Of a DNA stretch of 64,000 bases, positions 43,601-50,669 are shown piece after piece. The stretch covers positions 13,298-77,297 of the forward strand of contig CBKWJC010000020.1 of the NCBI GenBank assembly GCA_966674685.1, read 5' to 3'. This stretch comes from Thainema sp966674685. GTDB lineage: Bacteria; Cyanobacteriota; Cyanobacteriia; Phormidesmidales; Phormidesmidaceae. The translations under genes were made by a program, and so were the position numbers. The notes below the pieces were generated by a model, which saw only the letters and a list, made by a program, of their open reading frames with translations, searched no databases and had not been told where the DNA came from. Numbering within the stretch: position 1 is the stretch's first letter; the number at the start of each line of letters is the position of its first letter.

Positions 43601-45557
43601 GATCGGCCCAGGTTGTATGAATTCCATTGCCAACCAGCCGGGAATAGGCCGGATCAACCGATTCAGCCACAAATGTGCCGCTCCAGTCGGGGTTGAACTG
43701 GTAAATCGCCACGCGATCGCACTTAAAAAACTGCTGCACTGCTGTCGTTGTATCTTGCAGAATCGTCTCCAGCTTGAGGCTACGGCGCATCTGATCGACA
43801 ATTCGAGCCATTGCCTGATCGGTATTTGACTTTTCCAGCAGTTGAATCTCGGCCTGCTTCTGGGCGGTGATATCTCGGCCCACCCCCTGATATTCCACCA
43901 CCTGACCCGCATCATTCAAAATCACTCGGTCATGCCACTGCTGCCAGCGAAGACTGCCGTCCGGATTAATGACCCGATGCTCACAGACCATGTAGGGATT
44001 TTCCGGCGAAAGGGAATTTATCAATTCCTGCGCGGCTGGAATATCTTCTGCCGGAATCAGCGGCAGAAATGTTTGCCCTACCAGCTCAGCTTCCGTTTTA
44101 TTGAAATAGCGACAGTATGCCTGATTGACAAAGGTGATCGTGCCGTCCGGCTGATAGCGACAAATCAGCTCGGTTTGGCCTTCAATGATGCCACGATAGC
44201 GCTGTTCACTTTGCTGGAGCTGTTCATTGGTTTGGGCCAAGCTAACTGTACGTTCGGCCACTCGGCTTTCCAGCAGTGCCAAAGACGTTTGAATCTGCTG
44301 AGCCATTCGCTGAAACGATTGCGTTAAGCTCTGAAACTCGTAAATCCATGAGGGCTTCAGGTGGGGTTGCAGTTTGCCATCTGCATCTGCGATCGCATCG
44401 GCTGCTTGAGTTAGGCGGGTAAGCGGCTGAGCAATCCAGCGTGACGTAAAAATGCCCGCTCCGGCTGAAATCACTAGCGCGAGTAAACAAAACACAATGG
44501 TGCGATTGCGGTTGGCAATAATCTGCGCCATAAAGTCTGATTCAGGCACCATCACCACCACTAGCCAGTCCAACCCCCACTGATCGCGATAGTTATCAAT
44601 CTGCAAAAACTGCCGCTCACCGTTTAGCTCAACCGTTAGCTGCTGCAGCGAATAAATTTGGTTTAAATCCTGGTACTCATCCCGCAACAACGTCGCTGCC
44701 CCTCGAATGAGTGGATCATTCGTCTCAAATACGTTGATCCGCTGGGCCTGATTATTGTTAACAATGAAGGGTTGATCGAGGGTTGAACTCGCTACCAGCA
44801 AACCCGACCGCTCGATAATGAACGTTTGTCCAGATTGACCGATCTCAATTTGCTTCAGAAAATCACTAATTTGATCTAGAAAAAAATTAGTCGCAAAAAC
44901 GCCAATCAAGCGATTCGTCTCGTCATAAACGGGTACGCTAGCTGGCATCGCCATGAGCGGATAGGCGTGATACGGAAAAATCTCACCCCAAGTTGGCTTA
45001 CCCGCATTGACAGCAGCGGTATACCACGGGCGGCTACGAATCGGAAAATTAGGCGTTTCGCTTAGCAGTTTCGTTGAACGCCCCTGTTCATCCACTGCAT
45101 AGAACCGAATGCTCCCGCCCAAATGGGTACCCGCTTCCATGCGCTGATAGTCACGGCCATAAAAACTACCTGTACCAATAAACTGCTCAGTTTCGGATCC
45201 CCAAAGAAACGATGCCACTGTCGGAAACAGCTTGGCCTGATAGAAAAAGTGGCGATTCAGCGCTTCTAAATCGGTTGGATCGAGATAGCCTAAACTGACC
45301 GCATCCCGATTCAGCCGATTGACCAAATGCGGATCTTCAAGATAATCATCTAGCTTTTGATCAATGCGAGTGGCGACCTCCTGCCGCAGTTGAGCTGCCA
45401 CATCGTTGACGGCCTGCCGCCCATTACGCACCGATAAGTAGCCTGTTAGACCAACCGCCAGCGAAATCTGTAGCAGAAACGGCACGATTAGGAGCAGCCG
45501 TAACGACAAACCTTTGGTTGGAACAGACTCAGATTTAGAAGCGTGGGAAGAGGTCAT
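40626..45557 (-). CDS. Giant hybrid histidine kinase (dCache-HAMP-PAS-GAF-GAF-HK-REC)
   Basis: A 1643-residue membrane sensor kinase. TM1 (about 20-42, LLLIVPFLLQISLAVGLTGY), an outside dCache domain (FYGRDYQRMEAGTHLGGSIR; RPWYTAAVNAGKPTWGEI; FIIERSGLLVASS), TM2 (about 355-378), HAMP, PAS (RYRGIIEGQTELICRYQPDG), two GAF domains, HisKA with HMSHELRTPLNAIL, HATPase with LINLLGNAIKF and EDTGPGIP, then REC with RILVVDDHDYGRQLM and WMDMRMPVMSG. Each GAF has a Cys aligned with the bilin-binding Cys of cyanobacteriochromes but followed by Tyr (SCYRQMLEQFEIRAY, DCYIQALEEYQIRAY). About 95 residues of Asp/Ser/Gly-rich text interrupt the ATPase domain. The REC-GGDEF-EAL gene overlaps its end. Confidence 0.93.
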   Translation of the reverse strand: MTSSHASKSESVPTKGLSLRLLLIVPFLLQISLAVGLTGYLSVRNGRQAVNDVAAQLRQEVATRIDQKLDDYLEDPHLVNRLNRDAVSLGYLDPTDLEALNRHFFYQAKLFPTVASFLWGSETEQFIGTGSFYGRDYQRMEAGTHLGGSIRFYAVDEQGRSTKLLSETPNFPIRSRPWYTAAVNAGKPTWGEIFPYHAYPLMAMPASVPVYDETNRLIGVFATNFFLDQISDFLKQIEIGQSGQTFIIERSGLLVASSTLDQPFIVNNNQAQRINVFETNDPLIRGAATLLRDEYQDLNQIYSLQQLTVELNGERQFLQIDNYRDQWGLDWLVVVMVPESDFMAQIIANRNRTIVFCLLALVISAGAGIFTSRWIAQPLTRLTQAADAIADADGKLQPHLKPSWIYEFQSLTQSFQRMAQQIQTSLALLESRVAERTVSLAQTNEQLQQSEQRYRGIIEGQTELICRYQPDGTITFVNQAYCRYFNKTEAELVGQTFLPLIPAEDIPAAQELINSLSPENPYMVCEHRVINPDGSLRWQQWHDRVILNDAGQVVEYQGVGRDITAQKQAEIQLLEKSNTDQAMARIVDQMRRSLKLETILQDTTTAVQQFFKCDRVAIYQFNPDWSGTFVAESVDPAYSRLVGNGIHTTWADLHLQQTQGGCFQKGDIHQANDTQVEIVPSCYRQMLEQFEIRAYIISPVFQQNRLWGLLAVYQHQHPRTWSMEDARLMTHVGKQLGIALHQADLLIQVRQKSDELQRASEAAEAEIRRQLQKQAATANAVDAVVDRTRAFLDVDTIFSTVTHEARKLLSVDCVAVYQFNLDETGEFVAESIAPNKRSLLARQSQDPTLKLNIGDRKIIQLIHNSKPYFSRTNSGSPDPNQSQSSTVPATASSTAVEGAEDLVDKTVTEIEHINQALAQVEQNFSPPRAEDDLNADRSLRSQILHSDTAYPHSADPSAAEYYAEDASFVQSASAAAKIESFVANDVYSRQFSDCYIQALEEYQIRAYIIAPIFQGNHLWGMLTAYQQTEPRQWEPWEVKAMIRLGKQLGIALRQAEYVREVREKSRQVIQALQSEAVMRQARDAADASNRAKSEFLSHMSHELRTPLNAILGFTQLMQRETNLPDIQREYLDTINQSGEHLLTLINDILDMSKIEAGRLTLHNAQFDLHDLLASIQSMLQAKAAAKDLAFDVELAPDLPQSVIGDEGKLRQILINLLGNAIKFTNTGAVKLRVQLDNAGHERNNNRINWVNHVADDTSFGAKYDVYPNAAHGNAERNAGHSGSVTDLAGDIDGTSGDSADHAASGDIDDPSGSDADDASNDAVGDVISDDIVWLYFAIEDTGPGIPSEEVDLLFKPFMQTTIGRRSHVGTGLGLTISQKFAQMFGGDIRLESTSAAGSTFAVRLPLVRSQTAILPAYHSYRCPVALAPGQCPFRILVVDDHDYGRQLMVTLLTKVGFQVEEAANGQEAIEKWYRWRPHLIWMDMRMPVMSGDQAAAEIKSHIDGQATVIIALTASAFEEERANILASGCDDFVRKPFQDWLIFEKMAEYLGVQYEYAPEVDSPVDLSHLPASPVSFDTQYFAQQSPDWLAAVHQAATSADGEQIQQLASAIADAQPELATYLNLLVQNFEFEVIIELSGGHLG

Positions 45558-45835
45558 ACATGCATCTCAAAACAGAATGGCAAGCCCTGCCATAGTAGGA
45601 GCGCTAGCGCAGCCATGCCCGAAGGGCTATATGGCCATTCAGCCCTACCTAAAATCAGCGGTTTCAGACATTTTCTGATAAACATAGAACACCCCAGCAT
45701 TGCCCAACCCGAACCAGATGGAGTAGTTTGCCGCTGCATTGTAGTGACAAAATGTTGCTCCGAGTCTTTGGTATACACTGTTGAGCCGACAAATACATTG
45801 GCTAAATCTCGGAAATTATTCCGTAGAAATTGGCA

Positions 45836-45940
45836 TTCTCACATCTTGCACCTTGCACGTTGAGAACCCGAAGCCGCTAGTTTGCCGCCGCATCGTAGCG
45901 ATAAAATAGCCTTTCTGAGTTTTGGTGCAAGATATGAGAA
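45836..45940 (+). repeat. Z-family element, 17-bp terminal inverted repeats
   Basis: Left end TTCTCACATCTTGCACC (45836-45852) and right end the complement with one mismatch (45924-45940). Inside it are TTGCACGTTGAGAACCCGAA and TTTGCCGCCGCATCGTAGCG, a decayed core hairpin. Same order as at 5401 and 13965. Confidence 0.8.
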
Positions 45941-46195
45941 GAGAGGTTAGACTTTGGGGTTCTTAAAAGGTAGTTGGCCGGGAAAGAGCGATTGCTGTAG
46001 GTATCTGCCCAAAAACTAAACTCAATTTTAAAGCCGAAAGACATTCTTTTAACGAAAGAGTTGTTACCTCCTCAGACGTTGCATTACGTGATATCAAACT
46101 TGCCAATAAAAATCAATTTGCCTTTCGGTAAAAGCTCTACCGAATCAGTGTCTACTCCACATTAGACCGATAATTTTACAGCCAAATTTTAGATA

Positions 46196-46420
46196 ATAAG
46201 TCGGTTGGCATGAATACATGCATCTAAAAAAACTGGGAAAGTACTCTCCGGGGCGCTCCTCCGGTTTTTTAGATACAGCATTTTTCGACTTCGTGAGGTG
46301 CGTAGAAGTGTTTCTCTGCCGGAGGCAAAGAAACACTTTCGCACTCCACCAATGTGGGAAATGCTGCATGCATTTGCGATATGCATTTGCTGTATGTATT
46401 TATTGATATACAGCTACTTA
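46196..46420. mobile_element. Composite B-family MITE-like element
   Basis: Outer ends ATAAGTCGGTTGGCATGAAT (46196) and, read inward from 46420, TAAGTAGCTGTATATCAATA. Inside are ATCTAAAAAAAC with GTTTTTTAGAT around a CTCCGGGGCGCTCCTCCGG centre, and a hairpin AAGTGTTTCT (46306-46315) with AGAAACACTT (46329-46338). The inner 100 bp aligns, in reverse orientation, with 55080-55175. Confidence 0.7.
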
Positions 46421-46767
46421 TTCGGGACAAGCTAGCCAAATTTAGTGGCAATTGTAGGTCAATTTGGCTGAGTAAAAAAGATCCCAATATATTGAACGGG
46501 TTTAACCTCTGTATGCCCTGAAATGAGGCAGTTATGTACGCTACCGACTTAGTTCTTAACATCTCAGCCATAACGGCTTGATTCAGACTAAGCGCGATCG
46601 CACCTCAGTGCCCACTCATCTAGCGGCTATACTAGCCCTCCCAGTAACATGGATTGCGACAATACCGACCCAAATTAGAGCCGAAATTAGATCGGCATTC
46701 GCCACCCCATGCCTGTGTCGTTAAAATCACGGTATCTGTTGACTGACAGCACGTTAATTACAGTTTC

Positions 46768-48009
46768 ATGATCAATTCACTGGTTTACTACCTAGCCCAA
46801 GCGACAACGGCAACCCCAACCACGGCTCCACCCCCTGAGTCCGCGCCTGGAGTAGCACCCGAAACCACCGATCCAGCAGTGCAGGCGGCGACTGAAACCG
46901 TCGAAAAAGTTGGCAAAGCAATTGAATCACTGCCGATTGCCTCGCAGATGAATCCAGAACTGCGGTTTGTCTTAGTCATTAGCACAGCAATTCTGATTAC
47001 GCTGCTGATTAGCCAGTTGATTCCCCGACTGCTCCAGTTTCTGATTAACCGACTGGCGAATCCGGGTGTACGAGAGGTTTACGACAAAGTTTTCAGTCCC
47101 CACAATCAGCTAATTGGCTGGGTGATTAGCCTGACGATTGGCGATATTGTGATTTTGATCTTGAGCCGGACCCGCTGGGGACGCTGGACAGAAATCGTCT
47201 TTAGTTTATTGTTAACTATTGCGATTAGCTGGCTGGGTTCACGGCTGTTTAGGCAATATTTTGATGTATACCTGCTGGATGCCGCTGTCCGCAGGGGGCG
47301 AAAAGTGAATAGTGAATTGCTGGTCGTAGGCAAGTATGTGGCCAATTTTGCGATCGCAGTTATTGCCATTTCCCTATTTGCCGAAACCCATAATTTTAAT
47401 ATCTTTGGCCTATTTGCCAGTTTGGGAATCGGTGGACTTGCGATCGCATTTGCGGCCCAGAAAACCTTAGAACAGCTACTCGGCGGCGTAGTGATCTATG
47501 TGGATCGCCCCTTCGTGGTAGATGACTATGTGGGGCTGCCCGATGGCACATTTGGTCGAGTCGAATCCATTGGTTTGCGCTCCACCAAAATTCGCACCTC
47601 CGGCAAAGGAACGCTAGTGATTGTGCCCAACAGCGCTCTGAGTGAGGCCACGATTGAAAACTTCACGGGTGCCAAGAAGGTGATGTCGATTATCTATCTC
47701 AACTTCTACCGGATTATTCCCAGTGAAGAGGCGGCGCTGATTCGACAGGTCATTCTGGAAAGTACAGGTGATATCTTCGGGATTGACTCGCGCAGTACCG
47801 ATGTCACATTTCGCGAAGTGGAGCAGGGCAAGCGCAGTCAGGCTCAAATCACCTTTTTCATTCTAGGTTCTGGTGAAGTCTCAATGGAACTGCGGCGGCA
47901 GCTTTTGGATATTGCCAACCAGAAAATTACCCAGCGGCTGAAAGAATATGGCATCGCCTTTGATATCAACGAACCAACGATTTACGTTGATTCGCCCATT
48001 ACGATCTAA
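46768..48009 (+). CDS. MscS-family mechanosensitive channel
   Basis: A 413-residue small-conductance mechanosensitive channel. A Pro/Thr/Ala-rich N-terminal region (TPTTAPPPESAPGVAPETT) precedes membrane helices at about 70-90, 115-140, 150-165 and 195-215. The pore helix TM3 and hinge are LFASLGIGGLAIAFAAQKTL; the beta domain follows with VDRPFVVDDYVGLPDGTFGR then VESIGLRSTKIRT and LVIVPNSALSEATIEN. Such channels release osmolytes on hypo-osmotic shock. A paralogue follows 175 bp later in the same direction. Confidence 0.93.
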   Translation: MINSLVYYLAQATTATPTTAPPPESAPGVAPETTDPAVQAATETVEKVGKAIESLPIASQMNPELRFVLVISTAILITLLISQLIPRLLQFLINRLANPGVREVYDKVFSPHNQLIGWVISLTIGDIVILILSRTRWGRWTEIVFSLLLTIAISWLGSRLFRQYFDVYLLDAAVRRGRKVNSELLVVGKYVANFAIAVIAISLFAETHNFNIFGLFASLGIGGLAIAFAAQKTLEQLLGGVVIYVDRPFVVDDYVGLPDGTFGRVESIGLRSTKIRTSGKGTLVIVPNSALSEATIENFTGAKKVMSIIYLNFYRIIPSEEAALIRQVILESTGDIFGIDSRSTDVTFREVEQGKRSQAQITFFILGSGEVSMELRRQLLDIANQKITQRLKEYGIAFDINEPTIYVDSPITI

Positions 48010-48017
48010 TTCACCCA

Positions 48018-48070
48018 ATTAGTGTTTATAAACCGTTTGTTTGCGCTGCCAACGGTTTATAAACACTAAT
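48018..48070. repeat. C-family inverted repeat, 20-bp arms
   Basis: ATTAGTGTTTATAAACCGTT and its exact complement, 13-base loop TGTTTGCGCTGCC. The right flank AATCGTGGGTCTTGAAC nearly repeats at 55880 (AATCATGGATCTTCAAC), although the arms of the two hairpins differ. Lies nine bases after the mscS stop. Confidence 0.9.
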
Positions 48071-48184
48071 CGTGGGTCTTGAACGGGATTTTGGCGCGAC
48101 CCTGCCTAAGGTTTGGTTTAGTGAAATCTCTATATTGGGTGCAAGATACGATTCCAGCTTGTTATTCTCACGACTCTTCCAGTT

Positions 48185-49309
48185 ATGCTCTCTGACCTCA
48201 ATGACGTTCTACAGCTCAACCTCCCGCGGCTAACTGGGGGTGAAGCGCCATCAGGAATTTACAGCGCCTTGATCTTTGCGGTCTTTATCGCGCTCTCGCT
48301 GCTGATCGGTCGCTATACGCCCGGTATCGTTAAACTGATCATCCATCGGATCGCACCCAACAAAGTGGGTGAAATTTATGACAATCTTATCGATCCGGTC
48401 AAAGGGCCATTTCGCTGGGCAGGTACCTTCATCTTCATTTCGCTCTCAATGGTGTGGATTGAAGAGAGCTTCAGCCGTCTATACGATTTTTTTCAGCCAC
48501 TGCTTGATTTAGCCGTCATCGTCAGCATGGCCTGGTTGGCCTCCCGCCTGTTCCGCCAAGTTGTCCACATCTACGGCATTGAGCTACTGCGGCGCTGGGG
48601 GCGAGAAGTGGACGAGCTGCTGCTGGTGTTTGAAACCCTGGCCAATGTGATTATTGGTCTGTTCGCTGTGCTGGCCTTTGCCCAAAGCCAAAACTTCAAC
48701 TTAGTCGGCCTGATCGCCAGTTTGGGAATCGGTGGACTTGCGATCGCATTTGCCGCCCAAAAAATCTTGGAACAGTTGCTCAGCACGATTGTGCTGTACT
48801 TGGATCGCCCCTTTGTCCCCGGCGAATATATTCGGCTGAGCAACGGTCAGCTCGGTCGAGTCGAATCTATCGGTCTGCGCTCCACCAAAATTCGCACCGC
48901 CGCCAAAAGCACACTCATGGTGCTACCCAACTCCATCCTAGTCAACGTCGAAATCGAAAACGTCACCCGCGCCAAGAAAGTCATGGTCATGCTCTATCTA
49001 GACTTTCTGCGATCGCTAACAGAACAAGATGCCGCACTGGTCAAGCAAGTCATTACCCGCAGCACCAATTCTCTCTTCGGCATCGACCCCGGCAGCACCA
49101 GCATTTCGTTCACATCTCACAACGGCCAAACCATGCAGCGCGTGCGAGTCACATTCTTTATACTGGGTTCCAGTGAAAACTCAATTCAGTTGAGAAAACG
49201 ACTGCTCGAACTGGCCAACGACAACATTTCCAAGCAGCTACTGAAATACGGCATCGAATTCACCATTCAAGACCCCACCATCTACGTAGAATCTCCAGTC
49301 ACCATCTAG
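48185..49309 (+). CDS. MscS-family mechanosensitive channel, paralogue
   Basis: A 374-residue MscS channel. Helices at about 28-48 (ALIFAVFIALSLLIG), 78-96, 100-120 and 145-165; pore segment LIASLGIGGLAIAFAAQKIL; beta domain LDRPFVPGEYIRLSNGQLGR and VESIGLRSTKIRTAAKSTLM; end IEFTIQDPTIYVESPVTI, nearly the same as in the upstream copy. It lacks the Pro/Thr-rich N terminus of that copy. 38 identical bases (48716-48753 and 47416-47453) in the pore region suggest sequence exchange. Confidence 0.93.
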   Translation: MLSDLNDVLQLNLPRLTGGEAPSGIYSALIFAVFIALSLLIGRYTPGIVKLIIHRIAPNKVGEIYDNLIDPVKGPFRWAGTFIFISLSMVWIEESFSRLYDFFQPLLDLAVIVSMAWLASRLFRQVVHIYGIELLRRWGREVDELLLVFETLANVIIGLFAVLAFAQSQNFNLVGLIASLGIGGLAIAFAAQKILEQLLSTIVLYLDRPFVPGEYIRLSNGQLGRVESIGLRSTKIRTAAKSTLMVLPNSILVNVEIENVTRAKKVMVMLYLDFLRSLTEQDAALVKQVITRSTNSLFGIDPGSTSISFTSHNGQTMQRVRVTFFILGSSENSIQLRKRLLELANDNISKQLLKYGIEFTIQDPTIYVESPVTI

Positions 49310-49380
49310 TCAACGATCCAGGCTGGTCACATACGAACCACTATCGATTCTCTAACTTGTAATATTGAGTCCGTGTACAA

Positions 49381-49445
49381 GAAGCCAATTTATGTTTTGT
49401 GAAAAGCTAGCTGAGCTAGCTTTTCACAAAACATAAATTGGCTTC
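49381..49445. repeat. Perfect inverted repeat, 32-bp arms
   Basis: Arms 49381-49412 and 49414-49445 around a single base, with AATTTATGTTTTGTGAAAAG in the arm and GCTAGCT at the centre. The arm start AATTTATGTTTTGTGAAA resembles the C-family hairpin at 55831 (AATTTATATTTTGTGAAA). Lies 71 bp after the second mscS stop. Confidence 0.95.
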
Positions 49446-49620
49446 GGAAATCCGCATTGGCATTCGAGGACATTCGTACTTAAACTGCGGTTGCATAGAA
49501 GGCTGCATGCTGCCTCACAAGCCAGTTCGCGAGAAGTTGCTCGAACAATTTCTCCCAAATCCCCAGGTTTATGATACAAGTGTACTAGCACGACAAACAG
49601 TTACATACTCGCTCCGCCAG

Positions 49621-50016
49621 CTAGTCAGGCAGCAGCGCTGTGATTTGATCAACAAACTCCTGGTGATCAACCACAGGCTTTGAAATGTAGCCATCTGCAC
49701 CACTTTGATCCAGAAAATTCTCGCGATCGCCTTCCATCGCGTGCGCCGTAACCAAAATAATGGGCAGGTTTGCGGTCTTAGGATTCGCCTTCAAAATCTG
49801 GGTGATCTTAATACCATCAACAGGCTTGCCTTCATACATACTGTGAGACAGCGACACATCCATCAAAATGATGTCTACCGCTCCGCTCTCGGCAATTGCC
49901 ATCACTTCGTCAACGTTTTCAGTATGCTTAACATCCATCCCGCCCCGTTTCGTCAAAATCTTAGAAAAGACGCGGGCATTGATTAGATCATCCTCAACAA
50001 TGAGAACTGTTTTCAT
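49621..50016 (-). CDS. Single-domain response regulator
   Basis: A 131-residue stand-alone receiver. KTVLIVEDDLINARVFSKIL gives the acidic pair, DIILMDVSL the phosphoacceptor Asp near residue 53, ILVTAHAMEGDRENFLDQSG then ADGYISKPV the conserved Thr and Lys. The output must be by protein contact. No kinase is next to it in the same direction; a hybrid kinase 4 kb away is a possible but unproved partner. Confidence 0.93.
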   Translation of the reverse strand: MKTVLIVEDDLINARVFSKILTKRGGMDVKHTENVDEVMAIAESGAVDIILMDVSLSHSMYEGKPVDGIKITQILKANPKTANLPIILVTAHAMEGDRENFLDQSGADGYISKPVVDHQEFVDQITALLPD

Positions 50017-50669
50017 CCGTGCTCCCTTTTCCTAGTGACATGAACTCTCGACCAAATGACCACTTCTTCAATCCCCAACAAACCAGCGGAAACAGTTTCA
50101 ACCAGCTCACGCTGAGTATAAATCACTGAACATAAAGCCATGTCAAGCCATGTGGTTTGATACTACAGTGAAATTGACTGTGGCAAGCCGTCCAACTGGA
50201 TCGATTCGTGAAATCTGTGGTGAACCATGTTCAAAATATCTCCCTAGCCCCTAAAATTAAACCCCCTGAATCTAAAACCTTATCTGCTAGCCCATGATCA
50301 TCATATCCCCCCTGACTCTTCTTCCTCAGTCTCTTTGGTACTGTTCTAGACCTGCGGTTTATATAGATGGAAGACGCACTCAATCCTTTTTTACAACCAT
50401 GAACCACAAGCTTGAAACATAACCATTTTTTCCCAGTCTGGGTGTCAGTGGGGTCGTGCGACAGTTGAAAGTAGTAGACAAACCGGTAGTTGAACGGCAA
50501 AATTGCTAATCGCTAGCCTTGTCAGACCCTATTGTTAACTGTTGATGGCTTAAGCTTAATCGCCTAAATCCCCTTTAAGCCTGATTCCATCTGCTAATCG
50601 GGGTTATGAAATTTAGCAAGCAGTGTACAAAATTTAGACGTTTGAATTCGGAAGTTAGGACACACCCTC
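50017..50669. other. Spacer, nothing recognised
   Basis: No gene supported; an open frame on the minus strand at 50231-50500 has no family features. It must contain the divergent promoters of the response regulator and of the topoisomerase gene. Few HIP1 sites. Confidence 0.5.

Larger units (their letters stand above)
45558..46767. other. Long spacer built of hairpin elements
   Basis: 1.2 kb without a supported gene, upstream of both the giant kinase and mscS. It holds a degraded GC hairpin block (45590-45640: GGAGCGCTAGCGCAGCC; GCCCGAAGGGC), a Z-family element (45836-45940) and a composite B-family element (46196-46420). From 46560 it carries HIP1 sites and probably the mscS promoter. Confidence 0.65.

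Noticed and set aside
49438..49683. 81-codon open frame after the second mscS gene
   Set aside because: It begins inside a perfect 32-bp palindrome, overlaps the response-regulator gene on the other strand and has no family features.
50231..50500. 89-codon open frame on the minus strand
   Set aside because: No ribosome site, no domain, mixed composition; looks like chance in an AT-rich spacer.
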